Shown in pieces: positions 1 through 12,400 of a stretch of DNA of 64,000 bases. The notes under the pieces are model-generated. The model was given only the letters and a program-made list of their open reading frames with translations, was not told where the DNA came from and searched no databases. Position 1 is the stretch's first letter, and each line of letters starts with the position of its first letter. The translations under genes and the position numbers were made by a program. The stretch is from Morella rubra (taxonomy: Eukaryota; Streptophyta; Magnoliopsida; Fagales; Myricaceae): the NCBI GenBank assembly GCA_003952965.2, contig CM025853.1:4218802-4282801 (forward strand), in the 5' to 3' direction.

Positions 1-774
1 GAGAGAGAACGTAGCTTCCCCTTTTAATCAGCCGATGCTAAAATCGGTATTTAGTGAAAAAATGAAATCAAGAGTGTGTTAGGTGGGTTAAAAACTTTGT
101 ACCCATCATCACATAATAAAATTAAGAATGTCGGATTATTGCATCGTTATTTTTTTAAAAATCAATTGGTGGGAGCTGCCCTCGAGTCTTTTATGATATT
201 CGAACATCGCACTCAATATGTCTGTCTCTTTTAAAAACAGTCAGCACGACACTGTGGAATTCCAAGAATAAAGAAAAAGTTACAGAAAGAATTAATAGAG
301 CTAAAAATCTGATGACTCGAAACCCATCTAGACTGGGTGCTAATGGATCTTTCGACATATTTCAAAGAGAGAGTGCTATAGATAATGCTCAATGAGCACA
401 CTAATGACGCCTTCTGGCGAAAAATAACATCTTGGAACCCACGCTGAGAAGGTCCCAAGCGTTGTCCTCGCTTCTCCTTGTTGTGGGGGCAATTAGTTGC
501 GGCAAGGAGAAGTAGACTCTCGGACATACCTTTAGTTACGACACAAAAAGCAGACCCCAATAACAGAACTCCATGTATATCACAAGAAAGGGCAACTGAG
601 GACACTTTCCTTCGCATGGTTTTGGAAGAACACTTTCCTTTGACGAGATTGAGCTGTGCCTTATCTTGTTATCCTTCAATCTAAGACAGCAGACCCTTTT
701 GGAAACCAACCAAAGTAAGCTGTTAACAGTTATAGTGGAGCAACTACTTTCTGCAATTTATCTGTACGACAGAT
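1..774. other. Intergenic, no gene recognised
   Basis: I see no recognisable gene here. A minus-strand reading frame is open over 231-617 (128 codons) and plus-strand frames are open over parts of the same stretch, but none resembles a family I know and none has visible gene context. The right part, from about 640, is probably 3' UTR of the glutamate decarboxylase gene that ends at 889. Confidence 0.5.
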
Positions 775-780
775 TTTATT
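775..780 (-). terminator. Putative poly(A) signal of the GAD gene
   Basis: TTTATT on the plus strand reads AATAAA on the minus strand, about 110 bases past the TAG stop of the glutamate decarboxylase gene. Both spacing and motif fit a near-upstream polyadenylation element, but plant signals are loose and this one is judged by motif only. Confidence 0.4.
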
Positions 781-888
781 GTGACAACCATACATGCAAA
801 TTCAAACAAGAAACACCATATTTCAAAGTACTCGAGAAAAAGCAAATGCTAAGATTATTAGAAAGAAGAGAAGAGAGGCTTCAGATGA

Positions 889-3800
889 CTAGCAAACTCC
901 AGCTCTCTTGCTTCTCACAAGTTCCTTCCAGTGGGTGATTACCTCCTCCTCAATCTCTCTTTCACTCTTTTTGACATGAGTTGCGCCACCAGCATGTTGT
1001 GTCTCATCAACTGCAGCTGTGATGTGAGCAGCTTCGGCAACGATACGGCTTGGACGTGACTCCACCTCGTACAAAACTTTCAAAATGTCTCCCACGAGTC
1101 TCTCAGCCAGGGTTCGGCTGAAATCCTCTCTGATCACTATACGAAGGACAGCAATGTGCTCGGCATCAGCTGGCATGGTGTAAGCCGGAACAATCCACCC
1201 GAATCTTCTCAGACTCTCTGATACTTCAAACACGGTGTGCTTGCTACTGTCTTTCAGAGAGAAGGCTACCAGCGGCACTCCAACATCCTTGGAGACAATG
1301 TCAAATCGCCCTGTTTTCTCTAATCCTTCTTTCAGCACTCTTGCATTGTCCATACAGTTCTCCATGATGTTCTTGTAACCCTTTACCCATACAAGATCAC
1401 CACAAAAATTTCAGAATGATACGTAGGACCTTATCAGATTTCCTAAAAAGGTAATCTCAACTATTTCCAGAAGATCTATTTCAGATATTTGAGTTGCCTC
1501 TAGAAATGTTGTTTAGGGAATCACTTCTGCCATCATCTTTATCTTTTAACTGAATTCAAGTCACTGTAGTTTACCAATTCTAAGTGAACAACACATGAAA
1601 ATTTGATGTACCGAAGACCATCAAAGAATGCTGAAGCCTCCTTCGGCACAGATGGAATCATAAAATGTCTTTTGACATTAGGACTCATGACATGCAGTTC
1701 TTTACAACGTTAAAACTCTTTCCCTGACCTATGTTAATGGCTCTAACTTCTTTACACATTCAACCTGGTTTATAAAGGTATAGATATTGGATAACTAGGC
1801 AATTCATGCTTCGTGGGGGCATTGGAACCTGCCCAAAGGGATTCTTCCCAACAGTTCCTCAGCAACCCTGTGTTAACTTAACCTGTTATTCCAAAGGTGA
1901 CTTTTATAGAAAATATTTTTCAACATATTATGAATTAGGCATATGCTTAGAGCAATTTTCATTCCCAGCATTGTGTCTTTCCTATTATAAATGGGACATG
2001 TTTCTGAGCCTAACTTCAATATAGTGTTGCCAGCATATCTTGCTACATATAATGTATCTTATCGAGAGAATACCAATAGTCAGATAACACACCCCTAGGA
2101 ACCTTGGTAACATTGCATATCAAATTACAACAGAATTAGGAAAAATAAAAGTAGAAAAGAACCCTCCAATCTGCTGAATCAAGCGATAGAGGTATTTTTA
2201 TTCCTTCTTCAGTTTAGAATTACTTATAAACGCAAATATTACCTCAAAGCCAAGCCGTATAAGCTGGTAATATTGTGCAATTATTTGACTGGAGCCTGCC
2301 AGAATTGAAAATATATAGAAAAAAATAAATATCAAAACAGAAAGAGGAAAGAGGTCATCTGTAGAGAAATTAGCAGATTCTATAGGCTTGTTACTGAAAA
2401 TACCAAATCTACAACTCCTGTAGAATGCAATGAATCTTTTGGTCTTCAATGGGCTATATAAAAATATAAGAAATAGCCTAGCTGCATTCTAAGAAAATGT
2501 ATCCAAGGAAATCTACAAGTTTGACCTATAACTAAACCCTTTTGTTTTGTGAGATGAAGGGAATACATGTATCCAGGAATTAGTCAGCATTCACATCTGA
2601 CAAGTTACACTATAGGCTAAATTCATGGCTCTGGTCTTTTGCTTAAGATAGTGATCAATCCCTTTGCTATTATGTGTGCCTAAAAAGTCGACAGAAATAA
2701 TTCAGTATCAAAACTTTGAATTTAAACAAAAACTTGATGCGATATATCTAAAAAGGCAAAGGATTAAACAAAGCTTATGCAGAAACGTATGAGTCCATGG
2801 ATGAATAACACCTTCTATTTATGTACATTGGTCCTACCTTTGGAGAAGTTGAGGGTGAATGTGGGTTGATCTGATCCCAGATAGTTTATATGAAAGACAA
2901 GATCGTCTGGTAAGTCCTCTTTACACCTCCAAACAACCCAGCCAACACCAGGGTAGACAAGGCCATACTTGTGGCCGCTAACATTTATACTCTTCACTAA
3001 AGGCAAACGAAAATCCCACTCAAGATCAGGGTAAAGGAATGGGGCTATAAACCCTCCACTGGCAGCATCAACGTGAATTGGAGTATCCCATCCTGTCTCC
3101 TTGTTCTTTTTGGTAAGTAGTTCATTAAGCAGCTTCACATCCTCAAACTCGCCCGTTAATGTGGATCCCAGAATTGCTGCAACACAGATGGTGTTTTCGT
3201 CCACCATCTCAACTGCTTTTACAGGATCCATCACATAATATCCCTCTGAGAGTTTTACCTCCTTCAGTTCAACCTCAAAATACCTAGCAAACTTCTCCCA
3301 GCAAACCTGTGGACCATGTGTGGAGGTAAATTAGGAGAAGCACCAAAGACCGTCCCTTCACTGAAACCGTCATCTTAGTTTTAGTGATATCAGTGTCATA
3401 ACGTTATCATAGAGACTTCTAGCTCCACTCATGCAAAAATAATACAGGAAGAATATCAAAGTATTTGGACCACACCACACCATCGGAAGCTCATCTTACA
3501 TTCATGGCAGAGGTAACTTTGAACAAGAAGAATGTATGTTACAAGTGATAATAACATCAATAAAGACTGCATTTGAATTATTACAGTGGCGCAAAGTCCT
3601 AAAGCCAACGTGAAACCAACCTGCACGTTAGCACCAGTGACTATGTTGGGCTTATCACATGGTTTGCCCTCTAATTTCCTCTTCATCTGCCATTTCCTTT
3701 TAAAAGCCAGACCTGCCAGCATTATAGCCTCGGAAGACCCCACGGTCCCCACTCCAACAGCAACTTCAGTTTCCCCAATAGGAGCATTAAATAGCTGGGC

Positions 3801-4934
3801 TATCATATTCACACAGCGATTCTGCAGAATTGAACTATCAATATTTTGTGCGTCATAACAACATTTAGGCTAAAAGGCATAGATATCAAAATTTTCAAAT
3901 TAGATATGTGCGGATTTCTCTAAGAATTAACATGTCGAGCCAAGATTATCCAGCAAGTAAAGCCTTCTAAAATTTCTTAAAACAATGAACTATCAATATT
4001 TCCTTCTTTTTCTTAGGTTTTTGTGGGCGGTTGGGTCCTCTATTGATTTTTATTCCATCTAAAAGTCGCCTCCATCTTAAAGAGGTAACATGCTGAGTAG
4101 GTATCCCCAAACCAGAAAGATCTGTGATTATTCAACAAGATAACTTATTTTACCAAGTCATATACCGTAGAACAAAGATAAAGATTTTACCAACTTATCT
4201 TAGAGTGGCATTTATCTGCATTTTCAGAGAGGAGTTTTAGGAATCCAGGATAATGGTCTGTGAATCCGCATTTTCACAATAAGAGATTAATTTCAGGGTC
4301 GATCAGTTGTAATGCACTGAGATTTCGGTAATTCTTCTACTCGATGCATTTAACAGTTCTAAAAATTCGAAGAACATCAAAACAACACAACACCAAAGAA
4401 CAAAAAAAAAACATCCGACTAGAGTAGTCCCTGACTCCCTGCACCATCTAAACCATTTTTTTACGGAAGCTATGTAGGCACACCTGGAGCTCGGTGGTAA
4501 CAGGGTACTCGTCCATGTCCACGTAGTTCTTGTTGATCGAGGCCATGATGAGCTTATCACACTCGGGCTCCATCCAAGTGGTCACAAATGACGCCAAGTT
4601 CAACCTCGGCGTCCCATCCAGCATGAGCTCGTCGCTTATTATCTGATACGCCGCTTCTTTTGGTATGGACTTCTCTGGCATCCTGAACCTGCAATCAACC
4701 AAACGAAAGAAAGCACACTCCTTCGTTACATAATATGTTTTTACCTGTCTCTTTTAACTATAAAACCAAAACCGTTCCAATTTTCTTATACATTCCCAAG
4801 AACCAAACAGAAAGAGAGAGATCAGGAAACCATGAAAAAGCAGCTTACTTGGGAGGGGGATCACGCACATATCTGGAAGCAAAAGTACAGCTTATATTCT
4901 CTCCGGCGTCTGGGGTCGTTCTTGTGAGCGCCAT
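889..4934 (-). CDS. GAD: Glutamate decarboxylase, calmodulin-type, six coding exons
   Basis: This enzyme converts L-glutamate to GABA and CO2 in the cytosol using pyridoxal phosphate. The coding exons, in transcription order, are 4849-4934, 4484-4688, 3621-3821, 2838-3306, 2243-2295 and 889-1380. All junctions are GT-AG and in frame, giving 501 residues, the usual length for plant GADs. The chosen ATG is preceded by a purine-rich leader and a TATA box about 90 bases upstream. The PLP-binding motif SGHKYG puts the Schiff-base lysine at K277, and the block [13 protein letters not shown] just upstream is typical of group II decarboxylases. The C-terminal tail after residue 465 has the plant calmodulin-binding layout: acidic-basic residues, a tryptophan (W489) and a basic cluster before the final Cys. 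In such GADs, calcium-calmodulin relieves autoinhibition by this tail. No frameshift or premature stop is seen. The particular paralogue cannot be told. Confidence 0.96.
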
Positions 4935-5023
4935 TTTCGTTTTTTTTCTTTCCCAAAGATAACCAGAGATGTCAGATCAGGCCGAGTGAGAGACTTGAGG
5001 AACTGGCTTCTGGTTTCCTTTGG

Positions 5024-5031
5024 CCTTTATA
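5024..5031 (-). promoter_or_regulatory. Putative TATA box of the GAD gene
   Basis: On the minus strand this reads TATAAAGG. It lies about 90 bases upstream of the GAD start codon, leaving room for a 5' leader of roughly 60 bases. The leader ends in a run of A and G just before ATG. Confidence 0.5.
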
Positions 5032-5039
5032 ACTACTGC

Positions 5040-5690
5040 CGCAGGGGATTATCTAAAAATCATCCCAAAAAAAAAAGATAAAGATAAAGAGTCAAATAAA
5101 CAGGAATGGGACACCGGGCATTGTCACGTAGCAGAGGGACGCGTATAATGAAGGCAGTTGCGTGAGGTCCTCATTAGGCACCCACTCCTACTAAGTTTCT
5201 AGTTGACCAAATGGGGTCACTGTGTTTTTATCCTTGTGGTGGGGATGGTCTCTAATATCTTTTTCCTTTCTTCTTTCACCAAACCAAGCGACACAGAGGA
5301 TGTCTGTATATATATACACTTTCAACAGGCCTCTATCACTCAGGAAAAGTTTTTTAAACTGTCTCTATCAGCTAGGAAAAAAAAACAAATAACAGATCAA
5401 AATAACACAACATCAAAAGAACTGGGACCAGTAATAGGTATCATATCATAGCTGATGAGCTGATGACCTGAGATGTTTAATCCCTCAACAGCTATATTAC
5501 CATCTTTAGCATTTAACCTTGTTGATTTGTGTGTCAGAAGTGAGCTGGATCTGTAAATTGTGCCCTTTAATACAAACTTTGTACATCGTAGGTGGATGAG
5601 TGTGCAAGTTATTTTTGTCCACTAAAACCAAACACAATGTAAAAATCCGTTAAAATCTGTCTTTTTAAAATTTTAAAAAAAAATCAAAAA
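5040..5690. other. GAD upstream region, no gene
   Basis: This is non-coding sequence upstream of the minus-strand GAD gene, with short A-rich and T-rich runs. A plus-strand frame at 5203-5451 is short and unlike any known protein. Promoter elements beyond the TATA box could not be identified by eye. Confidence 0.5.
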
Positions 5691-5694
5691 TAAA

Positions 5695-6015
5695 TTATTC
5701 AAAGCTTCCTGAGCGATAGACTGGGACATTAGAGTTAAACAACTCATTCAGTGCTATGGATCTTGACGCGTGCAGTGGAGAACAAGGAGAGGAATCTTCC
5801 TCTTTTGTCATGTCCAGCAGAACTGATATTATAGAGAAACATAATAGCCAATTGAATAAGGCCACAAACACAAGTTCACGCAACAGCAAAAACTCCGGCA
5901 ATAATGGAGCCGTAAATAAACAAATAAGAAACTCCAGCCGTCCAGCGATAAGAGAAGCATCCATCCACGGTTCTCCACGTCTACCTCTGCTTTTTTTTAC
6001 AGGTTTCAACGTCAT
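5695..6015 (-). CDS. Hypothetical small single-pass membrane protein
   Basis: This is an uninterrupted ATG-to-TAA frame of 106 codons. The translation has a basic N-terminus (VKKSRGRRGE), a charged WMDASLIAGR segment, then a strongly hydrophobic stretch of about 40 residues with LPEFLLLRELVFVALFNWLL, long enough for one or two membrane helices. A polar Ser-rich tail follows (TKEEDSSPCSPLHASRS). An AT-rich TATA-like stretch (around 6060-6075) sits about 50 bases upstream of the ATG. I do not recognise the family. The opposite strand is also open over 5756-6019, which weakens the call, although the membrane-like order on the minus strand looks less random. It may be a real small gene, a gene fragment, or chance. 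Confidence 0.35.
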   Translation of the reverse strand: MTLKPVKKSRGRRGEPWMDASLIAGRLEFLICLFTAPLLPEFLLLRELVFVALFNWLLCFSIISVLLDMTKEEDSSPCSPLHASRSIALNELFNSNVPVYRSGSFE

Positions 6016-6019
6016 GTAG

Positions 6020-9000
6020 GCGGTGCTCTAGAAGGATCCGCAGGAATATTGCAGTATAAATTGCCATATAAAATTAAGCCAATCTTATGCTCAGATCATA
6101 TCGAAGTTCTACAAGATTTATTTTTTAAGTGAATCCAAGATTTTGTATAAATTTCATTTTTCTGAGAGAGATGAAGATTAGACAGATAGATGATATATAT
6201 TCATAATTCATATTCTAGCTAGCTTGGATGCTTACCTCCAGTAGTTTTCAGAAATGCGAATCTGTTAGCAGTCCTTATCGAAAACAACTGAGAAGGAACG
6301 TCTGCTAGTTCTTTAGAATACATAAAAAAAGAAAAGAAAAAAAAAAAGCGAAGCAACTGTGAGTGAACCCAGAGCAAATCGCAAGAGAAAGAAAGTAAAA
6401 CAACCAAATCCTCGCGTGAAGTTCGGGAAGCGTCGGCAAAACGGGTCCCACTCTTAATAAGTGCTGCTTGGAATTTGCTTGCCGCTACGAGATTATCCAA
6501 GTTGTATAACTTTTTGATAAAAAAATCTTTACCTAAAAGCTCGTTCTCGTTCGATGTACAGTAATAAAATGATTTCTTCTCTTTAATTTCGTCATCTTTA
6601 TTAATGTGAGTTTTAGATTAATAACACATCACTAGTTGACAGAATTAAAGTGAAAGGTTAGTACAATGATTTTTTTGTCAAAAATTTATACCACAACAGG
6701 ACTGTTTATATAATTAAACAAAAAAAAAAGTGATTTTTATCAAAAACTGTTGGCCTATTTTTTCTTCAAATATATTTTCTTAACATGGAATAATTATTAA
6801 TTCAAAAGTGAAAATTAATGATACAGTAAGATTTCTACGAATATTTTGGCTAAGATATAGTAAAGTATCTGTTCTATCAGTTTCAGATTTTCCTTATTTA
6901 ATTTTAAAAAATACTGATAAAAATCAAATTGAATATAATTTCTTTATATGTAAAAAAAGTGATTATGATTTAGCTACGTACCAATTTATTTATTAATTTA
7001 TTTTGTTAATTCGAGAGGAGCTCGTTCGGATCCCAAGCAGACTCGTACGGCTGAAGCCTTGGGGACTTTTGGAAAGTTTGAATGGCAGGTACATTGTTCA
7101 TGCTCGGAGGCAATGCGGGTCCAATGCTGTTGCAACCGCTAGTTAATGGTGTCACACCAATCCATCTTCTTGGTTTGTGCGAACAACGTGGCTCAATAAT
7201 CACTTTTCCTTTTTTTTCCAGGTACCCTGGCCGACATGTACCTAAAAAAAAAAAAAAGAAGAGGAAGTATCTTTGCCGACTAATCATGTAAAGAAAGTGA
7301 TGATTGATAGGAGACAGCTCACAAGGATATGATTCCGTTTTTGTGGCAAATTGCAGTCTTGTCAATCGAATTACCGGAATTATCGGAGCCTTTAATTCTG
7401 TTATTCTAAAGGAGTTGATTAGTAATAATGTTTTACAAATTTTTTTTTTTGTTAATGACCTTTTTCATCTCTGAATTTTACACCTTTTAAAAAAATAGTC
7501 ACAAATTGTTCTTTCGGTCAATTTTGTTTATCTTTGATCATCCCGTTTACTTCTATTAATAAAATGTGTAAAATGTCTAACTACACTACACACCAAATTA
7601 GAAAGATGACACGTAGCATAACAAAAGTTAATATAACGTTTTCAAACAAATTTTACTACAAGTATTATTTTCTGATTAAGTACTGACATATAAGACTATT
7701 ATATTACTCGACATTTTATTAAAGAAAACAAACAAAATTATAAAATTGATAAACAAAAATAAACTAGAAAGGAAATTAACAGAAAACTTGGAGATAATTT
7801 TTTTAAAAATTTCAATAATTTTTTTACAAAATTCACACCTGTTTTAGATTCTAACAATTCTTTTTCAAATCTCAATAGAATCTGCGCTACTTCTTCTAAA
7901 AAAAAAATAAGAATAAACTCTGCAAACGCTCCAACAGTCGGCCCATCCTCACATAAGCTAAGTCACAAAATCGTCTTTGGGCACGGAGCTTGAACAACGA
8001 TATTCCTACGCACGAATCGGCATCAGGATTCAAGGGAACAGAGGATGTCTGAAGCGGTTTATTGTTTCTCCCATCCCTCACCCCACCACAACACCATCAG
8101 TTGGTTATTCAGTCAAAACCATTAGCTATCTGCCCCATCATAGAGCAGCGTATGCGGGGCTTAAGAGGCCCAAAGGCGATGGATCTATGGTCCATCCAGG
8201 GAAAGTAGACGGAAAAACAGAGGAAAAAGAAAAAGAGAAGAGAAGAAAGGGAGGCTCTCCATTAACGCACAAGAATACCTTTTTTCCCAAATATTTCAAT
8301 TACATTCTCCATGTGAGGTCAAAAAAAAAAAAAAGAGCAAAAAAGAGTAGTATACACGTCTATTTCAGCACCTATACAGCTCAAAGGTGTGGAGCCTTCA
8401 GGAAAAAAAAGAAAAGCCCCAAGTCAATTCCTGTGATGTTTCTGAACTGTTCTTTCTGTACGTGTATGTGTATTGTTACACTGGAGAGAACACAAAAAAT
8501 TATTAACATAAAAAAAGAAAAAAAAATGACACTTATAAATATCAAACAGAAACATGTCAACTTTGCACACTTACTTGACTTTAGGTCCCCGTCGATTTTT
8601 AATTGCATGATTCAGGTTTCCTCTTTTTAATTTCTGTGGTGACCAAAGAATATTAAAGTACAGATTTTAGTTTAATTGGTGTATGCAATGCTGAATATTT
8701 TCTCCTTTCAACTGAGCTATGGACGATCTGTATAAGTTATGCAGTTACAAATTGGACCAAATGTTCTCATTTAAATTTGGATCGGAAATGCTTATAGTGC
8801 ATGTTTTTTTTTTTAGTTCAATTTACTTTCTCTGTTCAATATCATTTTCCTCTGCTTTGCAGTGCATAATAGCTTCCATTACATTTGCCTCTATCGTACT
8901 CGTGTATATGTATACACCGGGGGGATCCAGTCACATTTCTTGGTTAATGCTTTCAATGTTTTCTGTTGCACTCTACTCAACCAATGCAATTCTATTAGTT

Positions 9001-9440
9001 GATGTAATCTCTCTCCTTGCCTAAACATTATGTTGATTTTTATGTAGCTTAGATCTCGCCTTAAAAAGAGATCTTTTGAGATCGTCTCATCTTCAAATTC
9101 TAAAACTTCGCTCTTCTTGTTCATTTGATGTTTACCAAACAGGTCTAAGGGTTGGAACAGACAGAAGCACACATTCTGAGGAAAATAGACAAAGACTACG
9201 GATGGCAAATAAAAATAAGAGAAAGGAATAAATCAGACAAAAGCCTTTAAGACCAATCTACGAGTTGCAGACAAGTGAAGGCAATCTTTACATGGTATTG
9301 TAATTCAATGGAGAACTCATTCAAGGCGAACCAACTGATATAAAATTCCATCCAGAAACTTGTCGTGTAATGCAGAAGCCCAAAACATCTAGCCTACCTT
9401 TATTGATGACATTCAATTAAAAGGAAAATTAGTTCCAAGA
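6020..9440. other. Intergenic, two unassigned islands of mixed composition
   Basis: Mostly AT-rich DNA without a recognisable gene. Two stretches stand out as less AT-rich. The first is about 7005-7365, open on the minus strand for 119 codons and ending in YESAWDPNELLSN, preceded by a T-tract and AG that could be a splice acceptor. The second is about 7920-8260, open on the plus strand for much of a 217-codon frame that then runs into lysine-rich low complexity. A further minus-strand frame at 6219-6500 starts with TTG, not ATG. These could be exons of an unrecognised or decayed gene, or organelle-derived inserts. I cannot choose between these. Confidence 0.4.
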
Positions 9441-9451
9441 AAGTTGGGACT

Positions 9452-12400
9452 TCATACCTTTTGTATATACTTCAAATGCAGTAGAACCTGTTCTGTTTCT
9501 AGTTCCTGGCAAGGACAAGAACTGTCAAATATAATCATACAATTTTATGTTGCTGCAGAGAGAGAGGTTAAGAGTAATAACCCCGGTGTCTGTAAAACTT
9601 GAAGCCTGAAAAATTTTCTAAGCCAATGAGGTGGTGGCTGCTCAAGTAGGTGGCATTTGTTCAAGGCCCAGTTTGCTCAAAATCGTTGATGTTTTGATAT
9701 TACGTAGGAGGAAAAGATTTTTTAAAGCTCCTCAGATTGTGTAAATACATGGAGTTAGAAGCTCAAGGTTTACTATGTCCCATTTTATTCTTTGAGGTCA
9801 AATCCAGTAGGCTCTATACTTACATTTCACTTCCAAGTAAGTCCGTGATAATGAACAGGAATGCAGTAAATGTTATCACCTGAGGAACGGCACAGTCAGA
9901 ATGGGTAGGGTCCCAACGCACTGCACACGAACAATCCCAGTCATCAGTTTGGACTTCAGAAAGTGGAGCCCTGTAACATCACATCTCACTTAAAGTTCCC
10001 CACAAAGTAAATTAGTCTACGACAAGCATGCAGAGACTACTTAGCAGATCATGTTAACTAACAAATGACAAGAGAGGTGAGAAAGAGAGAGGGCAGAGAG
10101 AAAGAAATCATGCACATGCCTGATTACGCGAGATGAACAAGCATCATAGAAGGAAAAGATAATGTTACCTTGTAGATTACGCTATGAGGTGCAAATGTGT
10201 CCAGCTTTGTAGTTCGGGGTGCAAATTGTAAAATGTGTGGGAGTTAAAGGGTGTAAAATGTAATTTTTCCTTTATTAAAATAACTAACTTAATAGTTCCT
10301 ACTTTTGTTATAACTAAATCATCTAATTTCCTACAATTCAAAAAACATTAATTTTTAGGTCTTAACAATTATTGATAAATACTTCCTCGACAAGAATAGC
10401 TATTTATGGGAGTAAGCACAACAAAATGACTGAAGTAGCATAACATTCATATTACCAAATTCACCCTAAAAATTGACAAAGACTCATAAAGAATAAATTG
10501 TATGCATGCTTTTACCTGCGCCACTTTCCACATATAATCCGTTTAACACAGTTCCTTGAGTCACCATATTGTACTTCACGACATTGAAGCCAATTACTAA
10601 TAGATTTTTGCTCAGCAGACTTGATAGTAAGGCTTGCCTAACAACAAAGAGGATAATTAAGGAGAATGACACTCCAATTTTTCAAAAATAAAAAAGAAGG
10701 TTGTTAAAACTTTGCTTATTTTCTAGATGTCTTGACAACGAGGACAAGGAGACTACCAAATACAAAAGGTGTATACAAAATTTTCTCCTGAAAGCTGCAG
10801 ATTAAAACTCAAAACAATCAGGAAATCTCAAAAGAAGAAATGAAAACACCTTAGATACATCCTATTATACAGTGATCACAAGAAAAACTTTCTTGCTGAG
10901 CTTAATACATAGAACATCTGACTGTTCCTTACACCCAAATGGCGCACATAAGAAACAAAGCAGTAGCATTCTTACTCTTATGACAACTAAACTTCCCTTT
11001 ACAGTGAAGAAGCAACCCAACAACCTTTTCAGAAAATAGGCATTAAGTGCCAAAATGGAAAAACTCTAGCAACCTAGTTCCCATGCCCTAGAACAATGAA
11101 GTACTAGATGATAAACCATCTTACTACAGATTTTGCACATTGTCAGTCTTGGAACTTCCACGGCAACACAGTTTTTTCCTTGCCTCAAGCTCAAGTTACA
11201 TCAACTGAGAGTCCCAAAAGCTAAAAACAAAGACCACACCAAGAGAATTTGGGAAATCGTCTCTCAATTAGCTAGAATGCTAACCAGCTATGTATGGTGT
11301 AGCACAAACTATTGCTCGCCAACTTATAAATTAAAATTTATAGAAACAATAGCTATTTGATTTGGTGGTTCCATATCTAGTGGTCCTAATGGATGGGCTC
11401 TAACAATACATTTCTCTATTACAACTATTGAAAATCAGATTTTTTAGATTGACAATGATCATTGTTTTCTAATCCAACTACTTATCAAAAAAAATTATTG
11501 CCTCCTGTTTGATTTGGCTATTAAACTAATCGCAAAGTGATGTGGACTGACCAAAATGCTCCAAAACAAAATTAGAACAAAATAGAAATAGTATTTAACG
11601 TTTATATTTTTTATATATTACCTTTTTATTCTTTTTAATTCCTCAATTTTTTAGTAATTTTGTCTTGAAGAGGCATTACGGTCGTTTTCCGTCTGGTTTA
11701 ACGGCCAAATCAAACAAACGCAGCAATGATTTTTTTTTTTTTTTGCAACTTGAGGCCATAATCAAACAAATTGGAACTTGAGGAGGGCACTTTGATTTTA
11801 CTCCATAAAATTGGGCATACTAATTATGTTTCCTTCACAAAATTTTCAGCTATTTGAAAATGAAGGTCCATAGATTGGAGCTGAGATGGCTTACCTGTAT
11901 GTCAACCGTTTCAGATGTATCCATTTCTGAAGCTTCACCACCGCAATCAACATCACTGTAGCAAGAGGATCAAATCACGATCAGAAGAGAAATGAGCACA
12001 TAAATTGAGGCATGGTAGATAAGCTCGTGCAACTCCCACAAACCCAAAATAAAGCAAAGAGAACACATAAAAAACACACACTACTCTTCAAAAAAAATAA
12101 GAATTTATAGACGAGAAATATCAGAGACCGACATGACATACTTGGAAATTTGATCGCACCAGTCAGGTACTTTTGCCTGAAAAGCTTCACCAATTCGAAC
12201 CTTAGACGTATAAGGCTCAGGGTGTTTCAACATGTACAATATGGGATCCAATCTAAATCTTGATGCAGCATTCCTCCGAGTACTATATGACTTTGAAAAC
12301 AAACTCTCTTCTGATGTATTGCAGTTCACTTTTGAACAAGAATGGCAAAACCACTCATCAACTGGCAACATCTTCATCCGAGGTTTGCAGCAAGATACAT

